Source of the DNA: Sulfurimonas sp.
GTDB taxonomy: Bacteria > Campylobacterota > Campylobacteria > Campylobacterales > Sulfurimonadaceae
Assembly (NCBI GenBank): GCA_027858865.1
Contig: JAQIBW010000055.1
Location: 1-17,229 of the forward strand
Length of the DNA stretch: 17,229 nt
Direction: 5' to 3'
In this document: in pieces, positions 1-7,045 of the stretch
How positions within the stretch are numbered: position 1 is the stretch's first letter
Layout of the letters: every line of letters begins with the position of its first letter
The notes under the pieces: model-generated
Told to the model about the DNA's origin: nothing
Databases searched by the model: none
What the model saw: only the letters and a program-made list of their open reading frames with translations
Made by a program: the position numbers and the translations under genes

Positions 1-114
1 TTATTATTATAAACTAATTGGGTACTGTCAGATTTGCTCATTTTTTAGAAGATTTTAGTTAGTAGTTAAGTTTGCGTTTTTTGTTTATTCTGCAGAAAGA
101 ATGTAATTAATTTT

Positions 115-510
115 ATGCAAAAATTTATTCAGACTTCTAAAAATATTATTACAAATTCAAGTATCAAAGAGTTAGAACCTATTAAGGTACGGAACAATAG
201 CGGAGAACTGTTAGAAGCAAGTAATAATTTTAATTTTCTCGTAGAAAAAATAAATAGCTCAATCAAACACTCAACAAACTCAATAGAGCACTCATATAAC
301 TCACTAGAACATGTAGAAAACAATATAGAAGATCTTCTTGAACTACTATATGTAATGGATGAAGATGAAAGTATTGACAAAGAGTTAACAAAAAAAGAGG
401 ATGCCTTGATCCAATCTTTAGAAGAGTTAACATCATCTACGCTTAAACTGGAAAATCTAAAATCTGATTTAGACAAGCTTGTCTCAAGCTATCAACTTAA
501 ACATAACTAA
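115..510 (+). CDS. Short helical protein, possible HAMP/chemoreceptor remnant
   Basis: This 131-residue protein has no signal peptide, membrane segment or cysteine. Residues about 15-55 read like the second half of a HAMP domain running into a helical stalk of the kind seen in epsilonproteobacterial chemoreceptors. Residues 55-125 are charged heptad-like helix (for example LEHVENNIEDLLELL and LIQSLEELTSS). The highly conserved chemoreceptor signalling tip is absent, and so is any transmembrane sensor part. The start at 115 has no convincing ribosome binding site. The frame is open upstream only to a stop at 67-69 and offers no better start. It may therefore be a decayed 3' or internal fragment of a receptor gene, or a small coiled-coil protein in its own right. 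It ends about 120 bases before nosZ, and the nosZ promoter signals lie in between, so it is probably not part of that operon. No function is assigned. Confidence 0.45.
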   Translation: MQKFIQTSKNIITNSSIKELEPIKVRNNSGELLEASNNFNFLVEKINSSIKHSTNSIEHSYNSLEHVENNIEDLLELLYVMDEDESIDKELTKKEDALIQSLEELTSSTLKLENLKSDLDKLVSSYQLKHN

Positions 511-527
511 ATTTTTAAATTAATCTC

Positions 528-551
528 ATAATTTGACCTTAGTCAAATTAT
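528..551. promoter_or_regulatory. FNR/CRP-type operator upstream of nosZ
   Basis: This is a perfect palindrome with 10-bp arms around a 4-bp spacer. Its core, AATTTGACCTTAGTCAAATT (530-549), has the TTGAC-N4-GTCAA form of a CRP/FNR-superfamily operator. The centre is at 539.5, which is 34.5 bp upstream of the last base of the -10-like hexamer at 569-574. That corresponds to -41.5 relative to a start near 581, the classic class II activator position. Regulators of this superfamily (the Nss proteins) control nos expression in Wolinella succinogenes. That this site is recognised by such a protein is inference. Confidence 0.7.
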
Positions 552-563
552 TGACCTCATAAA

Positions 564-581
564 TGTAATAATATTTTGAAT
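564..581 (+). promoter_or_regulatory. nosZ -10 region and predicted transcription start
   Basis: A TAATAT hexamer at 569-574 would place the transcription start near 581. An alternative reading is an extended -10, TG-T-AATAAT at 564-572, which gives a start near 579. Either choice keeps the upstream palindrome at about -40 to -41.5. No -35 box is apparent, which fits both the weak -35 element of this phylum and an activator-dependent promoter. Confidence 0.5.
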
Positions 582-583
582 CA

Positions 584-608
584 TTTGAATATAGTTTATA
601 TATTCAAA
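584..608 (+). promoter_or_regulatory. Hairpin in the 5' leader of nosZ mRNA
   Basis: TTTGAATATA (584-593) and TATATTCAAA (599-608) are perfect 10-bp complements separated by the 5-base loop GTTTA. If transcription starts near 581 the hairpin occupies about +4 to +28. It sits at the extreme 5' end and leaves the ribosome binding site AAGGAG (617-622) free. A 5' stabilising hairpin or a second protein-binding site are both possible. Confidence 0.5.
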
Positions 609-628
609 GGAATATTAAGGAGAAGAAA

Positions 629-3226
629 ATGACTAAGCATTTCAACAAGCTTACTTCACTTATTTTAGGTACAACACTAGCTGCGACAGTTGCGTCTGCA
701 AGTGGTGGTGAACTACAAGAAGTAATGAAGGCAAGAGGCTTAACGGAAAACGATGTAGTTCGTGCTGCGAAGACTTATAACCCTACTGGTGTTAAAGATG
801 AGTTTATCGTATTTAGTTCTGGTGGTCAATCTGGACAAGTAATTGTTTACGGTGTACCATCAATGAGAATTTTAAAATACATCGCTGTATTTACACCTGA
901 GCCTTGGCAAGGGTACGGTTATGATGTTGACAGTCTTAAAATTTTAAGACAAGGTAACATTCGTGGTCGTGAAATAAACTGGGGAGATACTCATCACCCT
1001 GGACTTTCTGAAGTAGATGGTAAATATGATGGTAAATGGTTAGCTATCAATGATAAAGCTAATCCACGTATCGCTATTATCGATTTACATGACTTTGAAA
1101 CAAAACAAATAGTTGTTAACCCTGTATTTAAATCAGATCACGGTGGAGCTTTCTTTACTCAAAATAGTGATTATATCATTGAAGCTGCACAATATGCTGC
1201 ACCATTTGATAATAACTATCACCCAATTGATGAGTACAAAGAGTCTTACCGTGGTGGTGTAACTCTATGGAAATTTGATAATAAAATAGGTAGAATCATA
1301 GAGAAAGATTCTTTCACACTTGAATTACCTCCATATATGCAAGATTTAAGTGACGCTGGTAAAGGCGTTTCTGACGGTTGGGGTTTTACAAACTCATTTA
1401 ACACTGAAATGTATACAGGTGGTATCGAAGTTGGTATGCCACCAAATGAAGCTGGTATGTCAAGAAATGACACTGACTTCTTACATGTATATAACTGGAA
1501 AAAGTTAGCAAAACTAGCTCAAAACAAGAAAAACTATAAAAAAGTTAATGGAATGAAAATCATTCCAATCGAAGTTGCTGTAGCAAATGAAGCTCTTTTC
1601 TTAATTCCAGAGCCTAAATCTCCTCACGGTGTTGATGTTTCTCCTGATGGTGAATATATCACTGTTTGTGGTAAGCTAGATACTCACGCTTCTGTTTATA
1701 AATGGAGCAAGATTAACAAACTTATCAAAAGCAAAAAATACGCTGGTAAAGACCCGTATGGTATTCCTATCTTAGATATGAAGTCAGCTTTACACGGTCA
1801 AGTTGAACTAGGTCTTGGGCCTTTACATAATCAGTATTCAAATATTGATGGTGAAATTTATACTTCACTTTATGTTGATTCTCAAGTTGTAAAATGGAAC
1901 TATAAGACTCTTAAAGTTTTAGATAAAGAAAATGTTCACTATAACATTGGTCACCTTTGTGGAATGGAAGGTAAGTCTGCTGATCCTCAAGGTAAATATA
2001 TCATTGCTCTTAATAAACTTGCAATCGATAGATTCCAAAATGTTGGTCCTCTTCACCCACAAAATCACCAGTTGATTGATATTAGTGGTAAGACTATGGA
2101 TTTATTAGTTGACATGCCTCTACCTCTAGGTGAACCTCACCAAGCTGTAGCTATCAGAGCTGAGAAACTGCACCCAGCGGTAAGATATACAATGGGTACA
2201 AACGCTAAAACTGGTAAAATTCATAAAGGTAAAACTTTAGCTGGTCAAGAAAAAATCGTTAGAAAAGGCAAAAATGTTTACGTTTATGCAACTCTAGTTA
2301 GATCTCACATTAACCCAGAGAGAATTACCGTTAACAAAGGTGACAATGTTACTATCTACATGACTAACTTAGAGAGAGCTCAAGATGAGACTCACGGTTT
2401 TACAGTTGATCATTTCGATGTACATGCTTCACTAGAGCCTGGTGAAACTGCTGAAATCAACTTTACTGCTGATATTGAGGGTGTTTTCCCTTACTACTGT
2501 ACTGAGTTCTGTTCTGCACTTCACTTAGAAATGATGGGTTACATGATGGTTAAAGATCCGAACAAAAAATATGTATCGGCTCAAAAACTAAAAATGAAAA
2601 CTATGTCTAAAGAAGAATTAACAGCTGAATACAAAAAAACTGTTGCTGTAAATGACGCTACAGATGCTGTAATTCAATCAGTTGTTGCATTCTTAAAAGA
2701 AAACAAATTTGGAGATCACAAAGTTGTTGCTGCTCTTGTAACTGATGCATTTGACCAATATGGTCAAATTCCTGCTCAGAAAAAGAAAGCTGATGCTGCC
2801 TTCAAAAAAGGTGATATTGAAAAAGCTATTCTTTTTGAGAATATGATTTGGCAACTAATGGTTAAAACGGCAGACGTTGGTATTAGAGCAAAAGACACTC
2901 TAGTAAGACTTGTTGCTACTAAGCAGACTACTTCAGCTCAAAGAGGCGAAAAAGCTTTTGGTGAGGGTGGTTGTTCAGGTTGTCACGTTATCGGTAAAGT
3001 ATCTTCAGGTCCAGACCTAACAGGTGCACTACAAAGACATGAAAATGGTGAGAAATGGGTTAGTAACTTCATTTTAAATCCAGAAAAAATGTACGATGAC
3101 CCATATGTTAAAAGCATGATTGATTATTTCAATCTTAAAATGCCTAACCAACATATGAATAAAGAAGAAGTTAAAAACATTGTTGAATATCTTAAATGGA
3201 TTGACGAGAATGCTAACTTATTCTAG
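629..3226 (+). CDS. nosZ: Nitrous oxide reductase, clade II, with C-terminal haem c domain
   Basis: This periplasmic enzyme reduces N2O to N2 as the last step of denitrification. The 865-residue protein begins with a Sec-type signal peptide (residues 1-24, likely cut after ASA). It has no twin-arginine motif, which marks clade II. Residues about 50-520 form the beta-propeller. Seven histidines in recognisable contexts fit the CuZ ligands: H122 and H123 (GDTHH), H171, H333 (SPHG), H400, H442 and H504 (EPHQ). The CuA cupredoxin domain follows with H589, C624, C628, H632 and M635. Clade I enzymes are roughly 640 residues long. The extra C-terminus here carries CSGCH (C782, C785, H786), a fused cytochrome c domain that probably receives electrons directly. 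The start is well supported by AAGGAG six bases upstream. It leads the cluster and is followed by an unusually long gap before nosB. Confidence 0.97.
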   Translation: MTKHFNKLTSLILGTTLAATVASASGGELQEVMKARGLTENDVVRAAKTYNPTGVKDEFIVFSSGGQSGQVIVYGVPSMRILKYIAVFTPEPWQGYGYDVDSLKILRQGNIRGREINWGDTHHPGLSEVDGKYDGKWLAINDKANPRIAIIDLHDFETKQIVVNPVFKSDHGGAFFTQNSDYIIEAAQYAAPFDNNYHPIDEYKESYRGGVTLWKFDNKIGRIIEKDSFTLELPPYMQDLSDAGKGVSDGWGFTNSFNTEMYTGGIEVGMPPNEAGMSRNDTDFLHVYNWKKLAKLAQNKKNYKKVNGMKIIPIEVAVANEALFLIPEPKSPHGVDVSPDGEYITVCGKLDTHASVYKWSKINKLIKSKKYAGKDPYGIPILDMKSALHGQVELGLGPLHNQYSNIDGEIYTSLYVDSQVVKWNYKTLKVLDKENVHYNIGHLCGMEGKSADPQGKYIIALNKLAIDRFQNVGPLHPQNHQLIDISGKTMDLLVDMPLPLGEPHQAVAIRAEKLHPAVRYTMGTNAKTGKIHKGKTLAGQEKIVRKGKNVYVYATLVRSHINPERITVNKGDNVTIYMTNLERAQDETHGFTVDHFDVHASLEPGETAEINFTADIEGVFPYYCTEFCSALHLEMMGYMMVKDPNKKYVSAQKLKMKTMSKEELTAEYKKTVAVNDATDAVIQSVVAFLKENKFGDHKVVAALVTDAFDQYGQIPAQKKKADAAFKKGDIEKAILFENMIWQLMVKTADVGIRAKDTLVRLVATKQTTSAQRGEKAFGEGGCSGCHVIGKVSSGPDLTGALQRHENGEKWVSNFILNPEKMYDDPYVKSMIDYFNLKMPNQHMNKEEVKNIVEYLKWIDENANLF

Positions 3227-3252
3227 AATATAGATTAAGCTTTAAGCTTACA

Positions 3253-3281
3253 TGTAAAGGAGGGTTACCCCTTCCTTTACA
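3253..3281 (+). terminator. Hairpin after nosZ, no T-tract
   Basis: TGTAAAGG plus AGGG (3253-3264) pairs with CCCT, one bulged T, then CCTTTACA (3269-3281) around the loop TTAC. It begins 26 bases after the nosZ stop. No run of T follows, so it is not a textbook Rho-independent terminator. A 3'-end stabilising or attenuating hairpin is more likely, which would let nosZ message exceed that of the downstream genes. The same loop and stem style recurs at 10424-10447. Confidence 0.5.
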
Positions 3282-3401
3282 ACAATATATAATAACTCCC
3301 CTACTCAATAATCTAAAATAATAATTCTGAGCAATCTCTTAATTTGAATTTTGTCACTTATGACCAAAAAGTGCCTATATCATAAATTTTCTTAAATATC
3401 C

Positions 3402-3415
3402 TTGACTTATATCAA
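3402..3415. promoter_or_regulatory. FNR-like box, distal site before nosB
   Basis: TTGACTTATATCAA differs from the FNR consensus TTGAT-N4-ATCAA at one position. It lies within the 5' member of a 16-bp inverted repeat whose other member is at 3495-3510. No -10-like hexamer sits at class II spacing downstream, so it would be an auxiliary or upstream activator site about 94 bp from the promoter-proximal box. Assignment rests on pattern only. Confidence 0.4.
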
Positions 3416-3495
3416 TAATTCTATTATAATTTTTATACTGTTATTATAGCTCAAGCATATAATAAAGTTAATATTTTGTTATATTTATTCATTAA

Positions 3496-3544
3496 TTGAT
3501 ATAAGTCTAGTTTTGTAACTAATATTTTTGATATAATTTATTTA
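3496..3544 (+). promoter_or_regulatory. Predicted nosB promoter with class II FNR-like box
   Basis: TTGAT-ATAA-GTCTA (3496-3509, centre 3502.5) lies exactly 34.5 bp upstream of the end of a consensus TATAAT (3532-3537), predicting a start near 3544. The left half-site matches FNR perfectly and the right half is degenerate. The geometry is the same as at nosZ and at the cytochrome c gene at 15217. The resulting leader would be about 104 bases and would contain both copies of the 15-bp direct repeat. Confidence 0.5.
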
Positions 3545-3556
3545 TATAATTACTGT

Positions 3557-3610
3557 AATAATTAGAGATTTGTTTACATCAAATGTTATTTTTACAATAA
3601 TTAGAGATTT
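3557..3610 (+). repeat. Two direct copies of a 15-bp repeat in the nosB leader
   Basis: AATAATTAGAGATTT occurs at 3557-3571 and again, identically, at 3596-3610, a period of 39 bases. Both copies lie downstream of the predicted nosB start site and end 26 bases before the nosB ribosome binding site. They could bind a regulator in DNA or RNA, or be a small duplication. No known family is recognised. Confidence 0.55.
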
Positions 3611-3647
3611 AAATAAATTTAGGATTATTCTCAATAAGGAAACACAC

Positions 3648-4429
3648 ATGCATCCAAGTATAAAAAAGCAAGAATCTTTGCTCTTTTAGCTTTACTTATC
3701 TTAACTTTTTCGTTTACTTTCCCAATGATCGCGTTTAATGGCGTACTTACGCAAATTGACCATCAAGAAGGTGACAAAGTATCTTCATTTAGTTCTAAAG
3801 TTTGGAACTTTTACAATAAAGGAAGATATAAAAGTATATCTACCCCCAAAGAGGCTCACAATAACCTAGAGAAGATGATAGAGTCTGCATCTGAGGTTGG
3901 TGTAGCTTCACTGCCGATATGGGCTGTTTCTCTTGAAGCACCTAACTATCCAAAAGTAGCTTTCCCAGAAGGAATTCCTGTATATTTCCACTTTGATGGA
4001 TATAGTGGAGAAATTCATGAGATGAATACTATTAATCATTATGTAGGAATGGATCCTATGTGGATAGGTGGTATATTTGAAAGAGAGATCGGTATCTATG
4101 CACTGCTTTTACTATCTCTTGGTATAATATACTTTATTGCCTACAATAATAAAATATTAAATTATCTTATGCTTGTTCCAGCATCTCTGCCCTTACTATT
4201 TATAGCAGATTATTCTTACTGGCTTTATTGGTTTGGACACAACCTTCATGATTGGGGAGCATTTAAGATCAAACCTTTTATGCCTACAGTATTTGGAGAT
4301 GGTAAAATAGCACAGTTTGTTACACACTCGTATCCAACTATCGGTTTTTATATGATAGTTGCTATAGGTTTATTAAGTCTGCTTGCATTTTTTGCTAAAC
4401 AAAAAGCATTAAAAGAGATGCAGTCATAA
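3648..4429 (+). CDS. nosB: NosB-type membrane protein, apparent -1 frameshift near start
   Basis: NosB is a membrane protein found in clade II nos clusters between nosZ and nosD; its exact role is not established. The ATG at 3648 has a good ribosome binding site (AAGGA, 3636-3640). Read in that frame it encodes only 13 residues before a stop. A -1 shift at A AAA AAG (3662-3668) joins it to the long frame and gives about 260 residues, starting MHPSIKKARIFALLALLIL, an N-terminal membrane anchor. Without the shift the long frame could start only at ATG 3725, which has no ribosome binding site and lacks that anchor. The rest is a periplasmic domain of about 100 residues followed by three hydrophobic segments near the C-terminus. 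The shift may be programmed, transcriptional slippage on six A residues, a real mutation or a sequence error. nosD starts 20 bases downstream. Confidence 0.75.
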
Positions 4430-4449
4430 ATTGAGAACTAAGGCTTTAC

Positions 4450-5670
4450 ATGTTTAGAATTATCTTTATTTTTTCTCTTTTTTTATACAGCCAGCTTGCT
4501 GCCGCAAACATATTGCAAGATGCAATAGACAATGCGCCAGAAGGCTCTATATTAAAACTACCTGCTGGCGTATATAAGGGAAATATAACAATCACTAAGC
4601 CTATAACAATAATAGGTAAAGAAGATGGTGTAATTATTGATGGAGAAGGTTCAGGAACTGTAATACACGTTAAAAGCTCATATGTGACTCTTAAAAACTT
4701 AAAAATCATAGGAAGTGGTGAGAGACACGACAAGATTGACTCAGCTATTACTATGATTGAAGGTAAACACTGTGAAATTAGTAACTGTGTTATAGAAGAT
4801 TGTCTATTTGGTATAGATTTACAGATGATAAATAACTCAATCATCTCAAATAACAAAATCACTTCAAAAGATTTAGATTTGGGTATGCGCGGAGATGGAT
4901 TAAGACTTTGGTATTCCAATGATAATATTGTCAAAAAGAATTCACTTATTAAGTCACGTGATATGGTTATCTGGTACTCTCATGGAAATGAAATAGTAGC
5001 AAACCACGGTACGCATGGTAGGTATTCTCTACACCTTATGTATGCCGGTAAGAATCTTATAAAAGATAACATGTATGAGTTTAATAGTGTTGGTATATTT
5101 TTCATGTACTCAAAAGACACTATTGCAATAGGCAATACTATAAAAAGTTCTATTGGTACAACAGGTATGGGGATTGGGCTTAAAGACGTTTCGAACTTTA
5201 CACTAAAAGATAACACTATCATTTACTGTGCACAAGGTATTTATATCGATAGATCACCTTTTGAACCTGATACACATAACTGGCTGATAGGGAACAAATT
5301 ACTTTACAATGCGGAAGCTTTACACTTCCACTCACTTAGTGAAAACAACATTATTAAAGACAATACTATATTGGGCAACATCGAAGATATAATTAATGAC
5401 AGTAGAGGTGCAAAAACTAACGAAAATGAGATCGTTGGGAATTATTGGGACAACTATACAGGATTTGATAGAGATGGAGATAATATTGGTGACACTCCTC
5501 ATAGAGTTTATCAGTATGCAGACCAACTTTGGATTTACAATCCTGATGTTAAGTTTTTCTATGGTTCACCAGTAATTTCACTTTTAAACTTTTTAGCAAA
5601 ATTAGCTCCATTTACAAAACCACTCTTTTTACTTGAAGATGATAAACCTAAAGTTAGGATTAAAGGATAA
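4450..5670 (+). CDS. nosD: NosD, periplasmic beta-helix maturation protein
   Basis: NosD is the periplasmic partner of the NosF-NosY ABC transporter and is needed to assemble the copper sites of NosZ. The 406-residue protein has a Sec signal peptide (about residues 1-19) followed by a right-handed parallel beta-helix built from repeated short strands rich in Asn and Ile (for example the ISNN and NNIIKDNT turns). The conserved aromatic/Met/His ladder is present: LWYS (153-156), WYS (175-177), HLMY (195-198), FFMYS (217-221) and HFH (292-294). The C-terminal signature NYWDNYTGFDRDGDNIGDT (331-349) and a hydrophobic tail are also typical. The start has AAGG about 7 bases upstream. nosG begins two bases after the stop. 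A diverged paralogue of the same length lies at 11487. Confidence 0.95.
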   Translation: MFRIIFIFSLFLYSQLAAANILQDAIDNAPEGSILKLPAGVYKGNITITKPITIIGKEDGVIIDGEGSGTVIHVKSSYVTLKNLKIIGSGERHDKIDSAITMIEGKHCEISNCVIEDCLFGIDLQMINNSIISNNKITSKDLDLGMRGDGLRLWYSNDNIVKKNSLIKSRDMVIWYSHGNEIVANHGTHGRYSLHLMYAGKNLIKDNMYEFNSVGIFFMYSKDTIAIGNTIKSSIGTTGMGIGLKDVSNFTLKDNTIIYCAQGIYIDRSPFEPDTHNWLIGNKLLYNAEALHFHSLSENNIIKDNTILGNIEDIINDSRGAKTNENEIVGNYWDNYTGFDRDGDNIGDTPHRVYQYADQLWIYNPDVKFFYGSPVISLLNFLAKLAPFTKPLFLLEDDKPKVRIKG

Positions 5671-5672
5671 AC

Positions 5673-6413
5673 ATGGCAAAAGTACAAACAGATAGAAGAG
5701 AGTTTGTTAAATATTCTACACTTGGAATATTAGGCCTTGCTCTTGGTGGAGGGATGATATTTAGTCCTTACACTCTTAAAGCAGAAAATAGACTAAGACC
5801 TCCAGGGGCTGTAGACGAGAAAAAGTTTCTTGCTCTATGTATTAAGTGTGGACAGTGTCTTCAAGTATGTCCATATCACTCAATAAAATTAACTGACATG
5901 GTAAAAGGCCATGGGATAGGAACACCATACATAGATGCTAACGAGCGTGCTTGTTATGCTTGTAGTGCTGTTCCTTGTGTTCTTGCTTGTCCAAGTGGTG
6001 CGTTAGATCATCATACTGAAAAACCGGCAGATATCCATATGGGAATTGCTGTATTAGAGTTTCCTGACACTTGTCTAGCTATTAGCAGTACTCCTGTCCC
6101 TAGCGGTTACAACAGCAAGATGCTTGCGTATAATGATTCAGTTACAAATAAGAATAAACTTGAAGTTGCCCTTGCTAAGAAGTTCTCAAAGTATGAAGGT
6201 GAACCGTGTACTCTTTGTGCAGATATGTGCCCAATACCAAATCCTATGAGTGCAATCGCCATGGTTGCAGATAGCAATAGAGGCAAACGTCCTGAGATTT
6301 ATGACGGATGTATTGGTTGTGGAGCATGTCAAGAGGTATGTCCAACAAAAGTACCATCTATTGTAGTTAAACCTAGAGTTACCTATGAAGAATATTATGC
6401 AAATAAAAACTAG
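5673..6413 (+). CDS. nosG: NosG, Tat-exported four-cluster ferredoxin
   Basis: NosG is a NapG-like iron-sulfur protein proposed to act with the membrane protein NosH in passing electrons from menaquinol towards the periplasmic cytochromes. The 246 residues begin with a twin-arginine signal (RREF, R8-R9, followed by a hydrophobic stretch), consistent with export of a folded protein. Four cysteine groups follow: C56/C59/C62/C66-P, C94/C97/C102/C106-P, C179/C182/C186-P and C213/C216/C219/C223-P, enough for four [4Fe-4S] clusters as in NapG. The resemblance to NapG is strong; calling it NosG rests on its place between nosD and the two cytochromes. The ribosome binding site AAGGA overlaps the end of nosD, so the two genes are probably translationally coupled. 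Confidence 0.93.
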   Translation: MAKVQTDRREFVKYSTLGILGLALGGGMIFSPYTLKAENRLRPPGAVDEKKFLALCIKCGQCLQVCPYHSIKLTDMVKGHGIGTPYIDANERACYACSAVPCVLACPSGALDHHTEKPADIHMGIAVLEFPDTCLAISSTPVPSGYNSKMLAYNDSVTNKNKLEVALAKKFSKYEGEPCTLCADMCPIPNPMSAIAMVADSNRGKRPEIYDGCIGCGACQEVCPTKVPSIVVKPRVTYEEYYANKN

Positions 6414-6421
6414 GAGATATT

Positions 6422-7045
6422 ATGAACACATATAAAATTCAAGGTTTAGCATACACATTAAGCCTATTACTTTTTGCAGGTATAACTGGTTGTAGTGATA
6501 GTGCTGAGGAAAAACAAACAGCAAAAGAGGCATCAGCAAAGACAGCTGAAGCTCCAAAAATTGAAGTTGTTCAGAATAAAGATGCTCACGCTATCAAGGT
6601 TGAAGAAAAAGAGAACGATAAGTCTCTAAGTAAGTCTTACTACTATGACTACAATGTAAAAAGTGCTTATGATGAAAATTCTAGACCTGCAAATGAGGAT
6701 GCAGCTGTTCGTGTTAAACCTAGAACAACTGTTGATGCAAATATGCACGTTAGAAGCCCATATGATAAAGTACAGGTTTCTATGCTGGTAAGAAAGCTTA
6801 GTAAAGAGTTCATAGTGAAGTGTTCTGCTTGTCATAACGACTATGCAAATGGAGTTATCGGACCATCACTTCTTGGTAAAGACTATACTTACATATACAA
6901 CAAGATCATGAGTTTTAAAACGGGTGAAAAATCAAATCCACTGATGAACGACCTAGTAAAAATGATGGATGAAACAAAAATCAAAAAACTAGCTCAAGAA
7001 ATATATGAGTTTAATAAAGAAATAAACGAAATGAGGAACAAATAG
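6422..7045 (+). CDS. nosC1: NosC1, lipoprotein-type monohaem cytochrome c
   Basis: This is a periplasmic c-type cytochrome of 207 residues. A lipobox-like sequence (AGITGC, cysteine 24) ends the signal peptide, suggesting a lipid-anchored protein. A charged, low-complexity linker rich in Ala, Lys and Glu runs to about residue 125. The single haem-binding motif CSACH (C134, C137, H138) follows, with several methionines downstream as candidate sixth ligands. In clade II clusters two such cytochromes (NosC1, NosC2) are proposed to relay electrons from NosG/NosH to the cytochrome domain of NosZ. Its stop codon overlaps the GTG start of the next gene by one base (TAGTG). The name is assigned by position; the cytochrome c assignment itself is secure. 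Confidence 0.88.
   Translation: MNTYKIQGLAYTLSLLLFAGITGCSDSAEEKQTAKEASAKTAEAPKIEVVQNKDAHAIKVEEKENDKSLSKSYYYDYNVKSAYDENSRPANEDAAVRVKPRTTVDANMHVRSPYDKVQVSMLVRKLSKEFIVKCSACHNDYANGVIGPSLLGKDYTYIYNKIMSFKTGEKSNPLMNDLVKMMDETKIKKLAQEIYEFNKEINEMRNK

Larger units (their letters stand above)
3282..3635. other. Long AT-rich nosZ-nosB intergenic region
   Basis: About 420 bases separate the nosZ stop from the nosB start, whereas the other nos genes almost abut. I see no convincing gene here on either strand. The region holds an imperfect palindrome (TTTTGTCA-CTTA-TGACCAAAA at 3349-3369), an inverted pair of FNR-like boxes (3401-3416 and 3495-3510), a TATAAT hexamer (3532-3537) and two copies of a 15-bp direct repeat (3557-3571, 3596-3610). 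Together these suggest a second, separately regulated promoter for nosB and the genes after it. Confidence 0.6.

Noticed and set aside
3349..3369. TTTTGTCA-CTTA-TGACCAAAA as another FNR/NnrR-type operator
   Set aside because: The arms match only with an extra C in one half, the half-site TGTCA is not a good FNR or NnrR match, and no -10 element lies at the proper distance. It is left as an imperfect palindrome.
3725..4429. nosB starting at the internal ATG 3725
   Set aside because: There is no ribosome binding site ahead of it, and it would cut off the hydrophobic N-terminal segment encoded immediately upstream in the same frame. The ATG at 3648 with AAGGA is the better start, at the price of a frameshift.
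4446..4934. Long minus-strand open frame opposite nosD
   Set aside because: It lies wholly within the strongly supported nosD, shows no family resemblance, and its Ile/Ser-rich content is what the reverse complement of beta-helix repeats produces.
4450..5670. CRISPR-like or tandem repeats within the nosD genes
   Set aside because: The short recurring Asn/Ile-rich units are degenerate protein-level beta-helix turns, not conserved DNA repeats with spacers.
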